Shown here one piece after another: positions 8,590 to 19,089 of a stretch of 64,000 bases of DNA. The stretch is taken from assembly GCA_963815185.1 (NCBI GenBank), contig CAWFGC010000004.1, forward strand, positions 248,001 to 312,000, read 5' to 3'. The notes beneath the pieces were generated by a model. It searched no databases and had not been told where the DNA came from. It worked only from the letters and a program-made list of their open reading frames with translations. The stretch is from SHZL01 sp963815185. GTDB lineage: Bacteria; Pseudomonadota; Gammaproteobacteria; Xanthomonadales; SZUA-36. The first letter of the stretch is position 1. Every line of letters begins with the position of its first letter. The position numbers and the translations under genes were made by a program.

Positions 8590-11500
8590 ATGAAAAATGA
8601 ACGCACCAGCTTTGCTGCGATAGCACCGAAACTCTCATCATGGGCTGCGGTTCTGGCGGTAGTGGTGGGCGTGTTGGTACTGGTCGGCTGGACATTCGAG
8701 ATAGAGGCGCTGAAGAGCGTGTTGCCGGGATCGGTCACGATGAAGGCGAATACCGCCGTCTGTTTCATTCTGATCGGGGTCGCGCTGTGGTTGGCTATCC
8801 GCCGAACTGCTACACCAAACAAGCAACGCTCGTTCTTCTTTTTACACCGCGCGCAATTTTGCCTGTTGCTGACCGGTTTGATTGGTCTGCTGTCGCTGGG
8901 TGAATATATCTTCGACTGGAATCCCGGCCTGGACCTGTGGTTGTTTTACGAGCCGAGCGGCACGGCGGGCACATCGTATCCGGGGCGGATGGCGCCGGAA
9001 TCGGCCTTTTGCTTCGTCCTGCTGGCTGCGGCATTGTGGATTGCCAGTCGTTCGCACAAGCCCCGCTGGGCTGTACTCGTGGCGGTTAATTTCGGCCTGC
9101 TGGTGACAGCCCTCGCACTGGCGGCGACACAGTCCTATTTAACCCCGGCTCTCGGCAACTTTGGATGGTTTGGCCTTACCATCATGGCCCTGCACACGGC
9201 CATACTGTTCTCGATGCTGGGCATGGCCGTCATTGCAATTAGCTGGCGGAAGGAGGACCTGGCATGGTCGATCGGCAGGAATGCCTCGGCGGCGTTTGCC
9301 TGCGGCATGACAGTGCTGGTGCTGATCGGTTTCAACACCAGCAGAAGCCACTTCTGGATTCAGGAACTAAACCACCAGATAGAATATAGCGAACAAAGTG
9401 TGCGTGGCGTCTATGACCTGTTGGCCGATGTGATCGATGCCCAGAACCACATCCGTGGCTACGTCATCACCGGCGACGAACGATTTTTGAAATCCTATCA
9501 TTCGGCTAAAGCAGCCGCCGACACGAGACTGGACGCGCTACGCCTGGACGAACCTTTGCCTGATCACCAAAAGCATCTCGGCGTGCTCGAAGCGCGGATC
9601 ATGGCGCAGTTCCAGTGGATGCAACAATCCATCGATGCCAGACGAACCGGCATGACCGATGCTGTCAGCAACAACATGATCCAACACGGGGAAGACTTGG
9701 TGGACAGCCTGCGCATCACAGTTGCCCAGGTTGAAAACGAGCATGCGCAGCTCATCGGGGAATTGAAACAGCAATCGGAAAGCGTATCCCGGCTCTCCTA
9801 CACCATCATCTCTGTCGGCACGCTTGCCAACCTGTTTGTTTTTCTGATTGTGATACTCACACTCAACCTCTCCATCAGCAGGCGCAAGCAGGCCGAACAG
9901 ACGGCCATAGACGAAAGGAATTTCCTAAACACATTGATCGCAAGCCAGCCGGACATATTCTACGTGCTTGACCGGACCGCGCGGTTTATCCGCTGGAACG
10001 ACAAACTTAGAGACGTGCTCGGCTACTCCGACTCACAGATTGCGGCAGCCCATGCACTGGACATTATTCACGAGGCGGACCATCCGTCGGTCCTCCAAAA
10101 AACCCGGCAAGCTTTTGAACAGGGCACGGCAACCAATGTTGCGCGCGTCGTCACAAAGACGGGAATACGCGACTTCAGTCTAACGGCTTCGCGAGTGGAT
10201 ACTGCGAAGGGCGCATATTTGGTCGGCGTCGGTACCGACATCACCGAGCATAAGGCTGCCGAGCTTGCATTGCAGAAAAGTAAACAACAACTTTCGGAAG
10301 CACTGACGATTGCCAGGATAGGTTATTGGGAATATGAATATTCAACAGATGAATTCATATTCAATGACCAATATTATTTGCTGCACGAGACTACCGTCGA
10401 GGAAGCGGGGGGCTACCGGATGTCCTCAGCGGATTTTGCCAGTCGCTACCTCTTTCCTGAAGACGCACACAACGTTGAGCAACATGTTCGATGGGCCTTT
10501 GAATCCCGGGATCCGGATTATTGTGGCAGGATCGAGATTCGCCTACTAACCGGGGCAGGAAAAACTATCTGGGTGGACATCCGTTTCAGAATCCTGAAGG
10601 ATTCGCAGGGCAACACAATTCGGATGATCGGCGTCAATCAGGACATCACCGAGCGAAAACTGGTGGAAGAAAAAATCCGTCAGCTCTCACTGGCGGTGGA
10701 ACAGAGTCCCAGTTCCATCGTTATCACCGACCTCGATGCGATTATCGAGTACGTCAACGAGGGCTTCGTCAAAATCACCGGATACAGCCGTGCCGAGGTT
10801 ATCGGAAAAAACCCGCGCATACTGCAATCCGGTAAGACCTCGAAGGAAACCTATCACGATATGTGGGCGCACCTGAAACGCGGCGAGGTGTGGAAAGGCG
10901 AACTCATCAACCGGAGCAAGAATGGCAGCGAATACATCGAGTCTGCACTGATAAGCCCGGTGCGTCAGGCCGACGGGAAAGTGACCCACTATCTGGCGAT
11001 CAAGGATGATATTACTCAACTCAAGCAGGCGCAAACTGCAGTGCTCGAGCTCAACGAAGAACTGGAAAACAAGGTGGCGGTGCGCACCGCCGACCTGGAG
11101 CAGGCCAAGCTCGAAGCCGAACAAGCCAACCGTACGAAGTCTGAATTCCTCGCCACAATGAGCCACGAGATACGCACGCCGATGAATGGCGTGATCGGTA
11201 TGCTCGACGTGTTGCAGCAAAGCAATCTGAATGGATCGCAGACAGAAGCGTTTAATATCATCCACGACTCGTCGTTTGCCTTGCTGACCATCATCGATGA
11301 CATTCTCGATTTTTCCAAGATTGAGGCCAGAAAGCTACAGCTCGACAGCGTGCCCATTTCAATCGCAGATGTGGTGGATGGGGCATGCGAAACCATGAAC
11401 CACATGGCGGTGCAGAAAATGGTCGAGTTGACGCTGTTCACCGACCCGGCCATTCCTGTAACCGTCATGGGCGATCCGGGACGGTTGCGCCAGATCCTGG

Positions 11501-13165
11501 TCAACCTGACCAATAACGCGATCAAGTTTTCCAGCGGACAGGAGCGGCAGGCTAAGGTATCGGTGCGCGCGCTGCCGTTGGAAGACGATATGTCTGATGG
11601 CAGACCTGATCAGGTGATGGTGGAATTTCGCGTCACCGACAACGGCATCGGCATGGATAAAGAAATGCAGGCGCGACTGTTCAAGCCTTTTTCCCAGGCC
11701 GATTCCTCCACCACCCGGCGTTTCGGCGGCACCGGGCTTGGGTTGGCCATCTCGCACCAATTGGTCGGCATCATGGGCGGCGAAATCAGGGTGCAGAGCG
11801 AACCGGGCAAAGGCTCGGTGTTCAGTGTGCGCCTGCCATTCAAACGCGTACCGGAACACCTTGATGCGGGACAGGCCGCGGCCCGGCACGTCGCAATTAA
11901 AGCGGATATGCAAAATCCCGATCTGGTCGCAGGACTGCCCTGTCTGGTGGTAGGTGGCACAGGGGAATTGGCCGATGATCTCGCCACCTATCTTGTCTCT
12001 GCGGGCGCGCAGGCCGATCGGGTGGCGGATCTGTCGGCAGTCAGCAATTGGATCGCCAGCCATCCACCCGGCCTGTGCATCGTGGTCATCGACACGGCTG
12101 CCGCCAACCCGCCGCTGGACGAGTTACGCGCCGCTGCTCGCGCCCACCCGGAACATGAAACCCGCTTCGTCGTCATCCGTCGCGGACAGCGCCCGGAGCC
12201 GCGTTTGGGGGATGCCGATATTGTATTGGTGGATGGCAATATACTTACCCGCAAGGCGTTATTGAAGGCAGTAGCCATTGCAGCCGGACGCGCTGAAGAG
12301 CCTGACCGCGTGAGTCGGTCAAACGAGGTCAAAGCGACACTTACGCCACCGTCACGTGAAGAAGCACGCGGGCAGGGCCGCCTGATCCTGATTGCCGAGG
12401 ACAACGACATCAACCGGAAGGTCTTCTTGCAACAACTCAGGCTGCTCGGGCTGACTGCCGATACCGCCAAAGATGGTCGCGAGGCGCTGGAGATGTGGCA
12501 AAGCGGAGATTACAAGCTGCTGCTCACCGACCTGCACATGCCGGCGATGGACGGCTACGAACTGACTACCGCCATCCGCGCCAGTGAAAGTGCTGCCAGC
12601 GAAACCGGCAAACCACGCGCACCTATCATCGCTATCACCGCCAATGCCCTCAAGGGCGAGGCCGAACACTGTCGAGAAGTCGGCATGGATGACTACCTGA
12701 GCAAGCCGGTGCAACTGTCCACTTTGAAAGGGATGCTGGAAAAATGGCTGCCTGTTGCCACCTCTGATTCGATAGCAAACGAGGATATAAACGCCGTTCG
12801 GGCTGCAGGTAGCCATACCCGTCGACGTGAACGTGCTCAAGGAGCTGGTGGGCGACGACGCAGCGATGATTGCGGAGTTCATGCATGCCTTCCGCATCAG
12901 CGCAGAAAAAATTGCCACGGAGCTGCGCACTGCCTGCACGGCAAGCGATACGGCAGCAGTTGTTGCGACGGCTCACAAACTAAAGTCTTCGGCACGCTCG
13001 GTGGGCGCGCTGGCACTGGGCGAGTTGTGCGCCGGGGTGGAGCAAGCAGGCAAGGAAAAACAAACTGCAGAACTGGCCGCGTTGCTGCCCCGCTTCGAGG
13101 CGGAAATGTCCGCCGTCGGCAACTATCTGGATTCGTTAGATGGCCTCCATTTGGAGCAAGCATGA
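8590..13165 (+). CDS. Hybrid sensor histidine kinase (CHASE3-PAS3-HisKA-HATPase-REC-HPt), frameshifted near the HPt
   Basis: A very large membrane kinase. It begins with about seven hydrophobic segments (residues 15-260), then a CHASE3-type sensor (about 265-400), one more membrane helix, three PAS domains (about 440-560, 565-690, 695-810) and a coiled coil. HisKA follows with phospho-acceptor H859 in SHEIRTPMN, then an HATPase domain with DNGIGM and GGTGLGL. A degenerate receiver (about 1110-1210) precedes a true receiver with phospho-acceptor D1314 in LLTDLHMPAMDG. The frame then breaks between 12791 and 12810. The HPt domain continues in the next frame to 13165, with its histidine in TAHKLKSSA at 12974. 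Read without correction, the frame runs to 13230 through non-homologous sequence. No partner response regulator is adjacent. Confidence 0.88.
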
Positions 13166-13317
13166 AGAAAAGAAAAAAACCAGGCCGAATTTGCTCAAGC
13201 CAAGTGCGGTTTGGGATCGTATGGATTTGAAGGAACCTCTGATTAATTATGCACGGAGCGCGTTGCCGGCGGTCATTGTTTTGGCTGGCAGGCCCGTTCA
13301 GCGTTGCGCGGGGACCG

Positions 13318-13950
13318 TTATCGATCAAATTCCTTCGAACTTATGAACTCCGGTACACAGTCTTTGCCGAGAATTTGCCCGATCACGTACCTGAAGGTCT
13401 CAAATATCCGCACTCTTTTGTCATGCCCTCTGGCGACGCAGAGCTGCAGGGAAAAGATGTCGAAGAGCGATATCAGAACCTGTGCAGTTTCGTGGGCATG
13501 GGGTACGTGAACAAGATTTTTTTCCTTGCCTTCCTGTAAGACGTCTGTCAGCAGTGGTGTAAAGCTTTTTGCGCCAATCTTTGTTACCTGTTTGTGCATG
13601 GCAACATTGTTATCGTGATAAATGAGCTTCCAGATGGCCTGGTTGCGATAAAAATCATCGTGAAAAATGCCAAGCATGGTCCTGATTCGCCACAATACAT
13701 CTTGCTCCTTCTGTTTATGCACGGCGAGCAGTTTTTGCCGGGTATCGCTGATCAGTTTGTCGCTGACCGCGATCAGGATGTCCTCTTTGGAGCGGAAGTG
13801 ATAGTAGTAGGTGCCTTTGGCCAGATTCAGGCTGCCGATAATCTGGTTGACCGTGGTGTTTTCATAGCCTTGCTTCAGAAAAAGCTCTTCGGCAACAACA
13901 ATGAGTTCGTGCCTGCGCTCCGTCGCTGCGGCCTTGGATAATCTGGGCAT
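13318..13950 (-). CDS. TetR/AcrR family transcriptional regulator
   Basis: A 210-residue TetR repressor. The HTH lies at about residues 15-60, with SLNLAKGTYYYHFRSKEDIL as the recognition region. It is the last gene of a tightly packed minus-strand set (18172 down to 13318) of CoA-ester metabolic genes, only 4 bp after the SRPBCC gene. That placement suggests it controls this operon and responds to an acyl-CoA or a related intermediate. The palindrome at 18231-18247, in front of the first gene, is a good candidate for its operator. Confidence 0.9.
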   Translation of the reverse strand: MPRLSKAAATERRHELIVVAEELFLKQGYENTTVNQIIGSLNLAKGTYYYHFRSKEDILIAVSDKLISDTRQKLLAVHKQKEQDVLWRIRTMLGIFHDDFYRNQAIWKLIYHDNNVAMHKQVTKIGAKSFTPLLTDVLQEGKEKNLVHVPHAHETAQVLISLFDIFSLQLCVARGHDKRVRIFETFRYVIGQILGKDCVPEFISSKEFDR

Positions 13951-13954
13951 GTGC

Positions 13955-14395
13955 TCAGCCTTCGGTTGCCGCTTTCAGTCCCGCGATGACCTGTGACAAG
14001 CCGAAGCGAAGGGTTTTTTCCACGGCCGCTTGCCTTTCTGGAGTTGCCTGAACCTCGGCATGATAATCGAGGCGGCAGCCAAAAGGCCCCGTTGCCGTGA
14101 CAACACCTTTACCCGAGTAGGAAATAAGGCCTGGTACACCTTCCCCCACAATCGAAAGCCCATAGGTTTTTGTGTCGTCGTCGATAAAATCCAAACGTTC
14201 GCTCAGCGGCGTTGGCACGCCAACGTAATAAATGTGTCTGACCATGCCCGCGCCCCGGCCCTCCTGTTCGACCCGATCGATTTTGATCGGGCTGTCTTTC
14301 CGCCACCAGGCCTGGATATTTCCAAAGTCTTTCAAGAGCCCCCAGATTCTGTCTGCGGGTGCATTGATTACTTCGCTGAGCGTAATTTGCGACAT
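13955..14395 (-). CDS. SRPBCC (START/polyketide-cyclase-like) family protein
   Basis: A 146-residue helix-grip protein beginning MSQITLSEVINAPADRIW, the usual SRPBCC opening. These proteins bind hydrophobic ligands in a central cavity, and some act as cyclases or dehydratases. The start at 14395 is preferred over the longer open frame to 14599, which would run deep into the upstream AMP-ligase gene. It lies 11 bp after that ligase and 4 bp before TetR. A role in binding or converting a CoA-pathway intermediate is inference from context only. Confidence 0.82.
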   Translation of the reverse strand: MSQITLSEVINAPADRIWGLLKDFGNIQAWWRKDSPIKIDRVEQEGRGAGMVRHIYYVGVPTPLSERLDFIDDDTKTYGLSIVGEGVPGLISYSGKGVVTATGPFGCRLDYHAEVQATPERQAAVEKTLRFGLSQVIAGLKAATEG

Positions 14396-14406
14396 CGTAA
14401 AATTCC

Positions 14407-15936
14407 TTAGTTGCCTTCGCCAAATTGTTTTCGCAGTTGAACCTTCAATACCTTTCCCACGGCATTGCGCGGCAGTTCGGACACCCGGAACCACCGCCGC
14501 GGTATCTTGTAACCCGCAATCCGCTGTCGCAGCCACGCCTCCAGCTCTTCCGCCGCAGGGGCATCGTCCCTGAGGACGCAACTCACGACTTCGCCCCATT
14601 TTGGATCCGGTAAACCAATGATTGCCGCATCAGGCAGCGCAGGGTGATCGCCAAGGGCCGCCTCGATTTCACGCGGATAGATGTTTTCGCCGCCGCTGAT
14701 GATCATGTCATTGCGCCGGTCGATCACGTGGAGAAAGTTGCGTTCGTCACGATAGCCCACATCGCCGGTATGGAACCAACCATCGACCAGCGATTCCGCA
14801 GTCTTTTCCGGATGCCCCCAGTAGCCGGTCATCAAACCCGGCCCGCGCAATATGATTTCGCCGGTTTCTCCATTGGGAAGCTGCTGGCCTTCGTCATCGA
14901 TAATACGAAGTTCATAACCTGTCGCGTCACAGCCTGCGGAAGTAAGTGCCTGGATGTCGTCCGGGTCATGGTCCTGTGCTTTCAGCATGCAGGTACTGCC
15001 GGCTTCGGTCATGCCGTAGTGCTGTTGGAAGCCACAGGAAAATTTGGCGATGGCCCTTCTCAGCAGCGACGGCTCAATGGGCGAGCCGCCGTAGGTGATC
15101 AGCTTGAGCGGGGAGGGGTCATAAGCGCCAATATTTGGAGATTCGAGCAACATCGCTATCAGAGTCGGCACGCCGTTGGTCGCGGTAACGGCTTCTTTTT
15201 GCATCAGATCCAATGCCGCCTTGGCATCGAATTTTGGCAGCAGGATGCAGGTGGCGCCGCGAAAAAAATAGGCGCAAAAAAGAAAGCTTGAAATGTGAAA
15301 AAGAGGCAGATTCTGCAGCAAAACTTCGTCTTGCCCAATCTCCATTTCCAATGCATTGCCAATCACGCGCGCGGAAAACGCCATGCGGTCAATCGTGGCA
15401 CCCTTGGGGTGACCGGTGGTGCCGCTGGTATAAAGTATCAGAGCATTCAGACCACCATCCGTCGGATCAGCTTCCGGGTCCGGTGCGGCAGAGCCAAGTA
15501 GTTGCACGTAGGAGTTCACAACGCCGTTTTCCGCTGTCGAAAACAGCCTTTTCACACCGCAGCTCTCGCCTATGCGCTTAACCGCTTCGGCATAGAGCTC
15601 ACCCCCGATAAACGCGGCGGGAGCGCAGTCGTTGACGATATATTTCAACTCGGGATCGGTCAGTCGCGAATTCAAAGGTACCAGAGTGAAACCGGAACGC
15701 AGGCAAGCCGCTTGCAGCTCAATGTATTCCAATTCGTTATCAGCCAGCAGTGCGATCCGGTCACCGGGGAGCAATCCCTGGGCTCTGAAGGCAGCCCCCA
15801 GGGATGCTGCTCGTTCGTGCACCTGCTTGAATGTCAGCCGCTTGTCACCGCAAACGACAGCGGTTGCGTCAGGCTTTCTCAAGGCTGAGCCATAAACCAG
15901 GTCGATGTAGCGCTTGATGGGTTTGTGCACCATCAC
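14407..15936 (-). CDS. AMP-dependent acyl-CoA synthetase/ligase
   Basis: A 509-residue adenylate-forming enzyme that would activate a carboxylic acid to its CoA thioester via an acyl-AMP. Core motifs are LILYTSGTTGHPKGA (P-loop), QQHYGMTEAG, the GWFHTGDVGYRDE hinge region and the C-terminal catalytic lysine region NAVGKVLK. It overlaps the acyl-CoA dehydrogenase gene by 4 bp (ATGA), so the two are translationally coupled. Paralogues lie at 19090 and 22464. The chain length or ring structure of the acid cannot be told from sequence. Confidence 0.92.
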   Translation of the reverse strand: MMVHKPIKRYIDLVYGSALRKPDATAVVCGDKRLTFKQVHERAASLGAAFRAQGLLPGDRIALLADNELEYIELQAACLRSGFTLVPLNSRLTDPELKYIVNDCAPAAFIGGELYAEAVKRIGESCGVKRLFSTAENGVVNSYVQLLGSAAPDPEADPTDGGLNALILYTSGTTGHPKGATIDRMAFSARVIGNALEMEIGQDEVLLQNLPLFHISSFLFCAYFFRGATCILLPKFDAKAALDLMQKEAVTATNGVPTLIAMLLESPNIGAYDPSPLKLITYGGSPIEPSLLRRAIAKFSCGFQQHYGMTEAGSTCMLKAQDHDPDDIQALTSAGCDATGYELRIIDDEGQQLPNGETGEIILRGPGLMTGYWGHPEKTAESLVDGWFHTGDVGYRDERNFLHVIDRRNDMIISGGENIYPREIEAALGDHPALPDAAIIGLPDPKWGEVVSCVLRDDAPAAEELEAWLRQRIAGYKIPRRWFRVSELPRNAVGKVLKVQLRKQFGEGN

Positions 15937-17066
15937 TTCAACAGCGACCGGGCGATCAGCCGGCGTTGAATCTGCGTGGTTCCACCGCCTATGGACCAGA
16001 CCCTTGCGTCCCTGTAGTACCGTTCTATCGGGTATTCCATGGTGTACCCCGCGCCGCCAAATATTTGTATCGCATTGGAGGTATGACGGTTGACCGATTC
16101 AGATGCGAAGGCTTTAACCATCGATGCCTTGTCAACGTCATATTGTCCCTTCTCCATCATGGTCAACAGGTCGACCACCATGCAACGGGTGGCGTATATA
16201 TCCGTCGCCATTTCGGCGATCATTTCCTGTATCCCCTGGAAGCTGGCAATCGGAACGCCGAACTGAATACGATTTTTCGCATACTCAATGCATGCATCCA
16301 TGGCAGCTTCGGTAACCGCGGCACATGCCACGGCGACGGTTACGCGTTCGAAGGAAAAGAATTCGATGGTTTCGATCAAACTGCGGTCCTTTGTGCCCAG
16401 CAGATTTTCTTTTGGGACCCTGCAATTATCGAATGCAAGCTCGACCGTGGGGGAGCATTTGTTACCCAGTTTCTTCATGGGTTTGCCGGCCTGGAAGCCG
16501 GGTGTATCGGTCTCAAAAATCAATGTGCTGATGCCTTTCGGCCTGGAATCGGGATCGGTGACGGCGACCACGCAAATGACGTCCGCGACGTTACCATTGG
16601 TTATGAAGATCTTGTTGCCGTTGAGCACATAGTGATCGTCGCTCTCGACCGCCCTGGTCTTGATGCCGGCCACATTGGAGCCGGCGTCCGGTTCGGTGAG
16701 CGCGATTGCGCCAATAAACTCGCCACTCGCAAGCCTGGGAAGGTATTTGTCTTTCTGCTCTTTGGTGCCGAACATATCGATCCAGTGCTGGCAAAAAATA
16801 TGGCCGAAGGCCGAGGTATTCATCCCGGCACAGCACTTGGACAGTTCTTCACTGATGATGACGGTGGCGAAAATGTCTCTGCCACCGCCACCATACTCTT
16901 CAGGCAACATGGTGCTCAGGTAGCCCATTTCCATGAGTTCGCGAAATATTTCTGCGGGAAAAATGCCCTGCTCGTCGAACTCGATGATCCTGGGCGCAAC
17001 CTGAGCGAGGTATTTTTTAAGGCTGTCCCGAATTAATCCGTGCTCTTCGCTTCGTTCGTATTGCAC
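15933..17066 (-). CDS. Acyl-CoA dehydrogenase
   Basis: A 377-residue FAD enzyme introducing a 2,3 double bond into an acyl-CoA. Motifs include ALTEPDAGSNVAG (FAD/substrate loop), FITNGNVAD and the C-terminal QIFGGAGYTMEYPIERYYRD. The C-terminal position that holds the catalytic Glu in short/medium-chain enzymes (YEGTSE) reads GGGTTQ here, without Glu. E240 in FFSFERVTVA instead aligns with the catalytic Glu of isovaleryl/long-chain enzymes, suggesting a branched or bulky substrate. It sits 8 bp after the DapB-like gene and is coupled to the ligase downstream. Confidence 0.92.
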   Translation of the reverse strand: MQYERSEEHGLIRDSLKKYLAQVAPRIIEFDEQGIFPAEIFRELMEMGYLSTMLPEEYGGGGRDIFATVIISEELSKCCAGMNTSAFGHIFCQHWIDMFGTKEQKDKYLPRLASGEFIGAIALTEPDAGSNVAGIKTRAVESDDHYVLNGNKIFITNGNVADVICVVAVTDPDSRPKGISTLIFETDTPGFQAGKPMKKLGNKCSPTVELAFDNCRVPKENLLGTKDRSLIETIEFFSFERVTVAVACAAVTEAAMDACIEYAKNRIQFGVPIASFQGIQEMIAEMATDIYATRCMVVDLLTMMEKGQYDVDKASMVKAFASESVNRHTSNAIQIFGGAGYTMEYPIERYYRDARVWSIGGGTTQIQRRLIARSLLK

Positions 17067-17074
17067 TTTGGTTC

Positions 17075-18172
17075 TCAGGACCGGTCCAGCTTGCGATAAT
17101 CGCTGGAATAGTGGGCAAAGTTTTCGGGGTAGACAATGCCGGGTTCCGCCGAGCAGACGATGGGAATTGCCTGTATCAGGATCACCGCAGTGGCGTAATA
17201 GCCGGCGGTTGTGGGGTCATCGCCCCGATGCAACAGGTCATGCTCTACCGACGCCATGATATCCATTTGCATCGTGACTGAAGCGGGCTCGCCTTCGACG
17301 ATGACGCGGTAGTGGTCGCCGCGCTTTTCCACCGGACAATTATCGCCAACGTAAAATATTTCATCCAGGTAGAAAAACGGTTTCCCGTCGACAATGCCGG
17401 TCCAGGTATGCTCCCAACAGACAATTTCCCCGGGCCGGATGGTCAAACCCGATGCATCCAGATACAGATCTTCCGTGGCGGCGGTAAACGACGATTGAAC
17501 ATCGATGCGATCCAGCTCATGTCCGAGAATCTGGACTCCCTGCGCTACGGCAGGGTAGTAATACGGCTTGCCGGCTCCCTGTTCGATTTTATGGATAATC
17601 TTTTCTGCCTTTTCGATGGTCATGCCCATCGTGCAGGCTTTCAGCATCAGTTCATCGACATGACTCAGATTGAAGTATTCCTGGGCGCGGACATAGTCAA
17701 TTCTGTTGGTGAATGAAGTTAGCAACGGCGCCATGCGTTCGCATAACCAACCAGGATTGATGCCGGTGCCGTACAGGCTTACGCCGCCTTTTTGACAGGC
17801 ATCATTCAGCATCTGCACGAACGCGGAACCGCGTAACTGCGGAAAGTGATAGTTGGGCGCAGCGACGACATTTTTTCCGGATTCGAGCAAACTCACGACT
17901 TCCTTGTTTCTCGGGCTGTCGTCCATCATGTTGGTGCCGCAATGAATAACGCAATCGGCCTCCATGTCGAGAATGGCTTGTTGGTCAGTCGTCATTTTCA
18001 CGCCAACCGGGGCAATGCCCAACATCTCACCGACATCCATACCGTTCTTTCTGCCGCTGTAGGCAAGCACGCCCACCAGTTCAAACTCGGGCCTGGTCAG
18101 TATCTCTTTGATCACTGCAGATCCCAGAAATCCTGGCGCCCAGACGATGACTTTGTAAGGCTCTTGACGCAT
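17075..18172 (-). CDS. Dihydrodipicolinate reductase-like NAD(P)H-dependent oxidoreductase
   Basis: A 365-residue protein with an N-terminal Rossmann fold (VIVWAPGFLGSAVIKEI, residues 8-24) as in the DapB/2,4-diaminopentanoate dehydrogenase group. These longer DapB-like proteins occur in degradative clusters, not in lysine synthesis. This gene heads a minus-strand operon of acyl-CoA dehydrogenase, acyl-CoA ligase, SRPBCC and TetR genes. It is likely to reduce a keto group or reduce/oxidise an imine-like intermediate, but the substrate is unknown. Confidence 0.8.
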   Translation of the reverse strand: MRQEPYKVIVWAPGFLGSAVIKEILTRPEFELVGVLAYSGRKNGMDVGEMLGIAPVGVKMTTDQQAILDMEADCVIHCGTNMMDDSPRNKEVVSLLESGKNVVAAPNYHFPQLRGSAFVQMLNDACQKGGVSLYGTGINPGWLCERMAPLLTSFTNRIDYVRAQEYFNLSHVDELMLKACTMGMTIEKAEKIIHKIEQGAGKPYYYPAVAQGVQILGHELDRIDVQSSFTAATEDLYLDASGLTIRPGEIVCWEHTWTGIVDGKPFFYLDEIFYVGDNCPVEKRGDHYRVIVEGEPASVTMQMDIMASVEHDLLHRGDDPTTAGYYATAVILIQAIPIVCSAEPGIVYPENFAHYSSDYRKLDRS

Positions 18173-18230
18173 GCTGAATATTCCTTGAAAGCTATTATGA
18201 CTTATGGTCAGAAAACAGGGAAAGTATAGT

Positions 18231-18247
18231 CTTTGAACAGTTCAAAG
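18231..18247. promoter_or_regulatory. Perfect 17-bp palindrome, candidate operator
   Basis: CTTTGAACAGTTCAAAG has two perfect 8-bp arms around one central base. It lies in the 122-bp gap between the divergent operons starting at 18172 (minus) and 18295 (plus). Size and symmetry fit a TetR-type operator, and the TetR gene ending the minus operon (13318-13950) is the likely binder. Confidence 0.55.
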
Positions 18248-18294
18248 TACAATAGCCTATTCTTAAAGGCCTCACTAATTGGCGGATAATCAGT

Positions 18295-19083
18295 ATGATG
18301 AATCTACAATCACTATTTTCTCTGGAAGGCAAAACGGCCCTGGTCACGGGCGGTTCTCGTGGCGTCGGCGCGATGATTGCGGAAGGTTTGGTGGCAGCGG
18401 GCTGCCGTGTCTATATCTCTTCGCGTACGTCCAGTGACTGCGAACAGACTGCCGAACGGCTTAAAGACTACCCGGGTGACTGTCTGCCGCTGCCCGCGGA
18501 TATTTCGTCTATGGAGGGAATGGCAGCCCTGGTTGAAGAACTGTCGAAGCGGGAAAATGCCGTCGATATACTGGTAAATAATGCCGGGACTGCGTGGGGT
18601 GAGCCGTTCGAGAAATTCTCCGAGAAAGGCTGGGACCGGGTGATGAACCTGAATGTCAGATCCGTATTCTTTCTGACCCAGAAAATGATGCCGCTGTTGA
18701 AGCGGAGGGCCACTGCCGAAGATCCCTCCCGGGTGATTAACATCACATCTATTCTGGGCGCCAGGTCCGATCCGATGATGGCCTATTCCTACTGCGCCAG
18801 CAAGGCGGCGCTGGCGCAGATGACTAAAAATCTCGCGCATGATCTGGCCAGGGACAATATCACCGTCAACGGCATCAGCCCGGGGTTTTTCCCCAGCCAG
18901 ATGACGGCACACATCATGGCGGACGAAAAGGCCAACAAGGAGATGCTGGGCAAGGCCCGCTTCCAGCGCTATGGAAAAGCAGAGGAAATTGCGGGATTGT
19001 CGATCTACCTGTGCTCCAGGAGTGGCGCCTACGTAACAGGTGATATCATTCCCGTGGACGGCGGATTGCTGTTGTCCAGTTAA
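18295..19083 (+). CDS. Short-chain dehydrogenase/reductase (SDR)
   Basis: A 262-residue classical SDR using NAD(P)H to oxidise an alcohol or reduce a ketone. The nucleotide site is TGGSRGVGAMIAEG, NNAGTAW marks the central strand, and the catalytic Ser and YxxxK are in NITSILGAR and YCASKAALAQM. The C terminus ends DIIPVDGGLLLSS. The start may be at 18295 or the adjacent ATG at 18298. It begins a plus-strand unit with the AMP ligase 6 bp downstream, divergent from the acyl-CoA operon. Confidence 0.92.
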   Translation: MMNLQSLFSLEGKTALVTGGSRGVGAMIAEGLVAAGCRVYISSRTSSDCEQTAERLKDYPGDCLPLPADISSMEGMAALVEELSKRENAVDILVNNAGTAWGEPFEKFSEKGWDRVMNLNVRSVFFLTQKMMPLLKRRATAEDPSRVINITSILGARSDPMMAYSYCASKAALAQMTKNLAHDLARDNITVNGISPGFFPSQMTAHIMADEKANKEMLGKARFQRYGKAEEIAGLSIYLCSRSGAYVTGDIIPVDGGLLLSS

Positions 19084-19089
19084 GTTAAC

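Noticed and set aside
13166..13230. C-terminal extension of the sensor kinase frame
   Set aside because: After the frame break near 12800 the residues no longer resemble any domain, while the HPt continues in the neighbouring frame and stops at 13165.
15966..17036. Open frame of 356 codons on the plus strand
   Set aside because: It is antisense to the well-supported acyl-CoA dehydrogenase and shows no recognisable domain.
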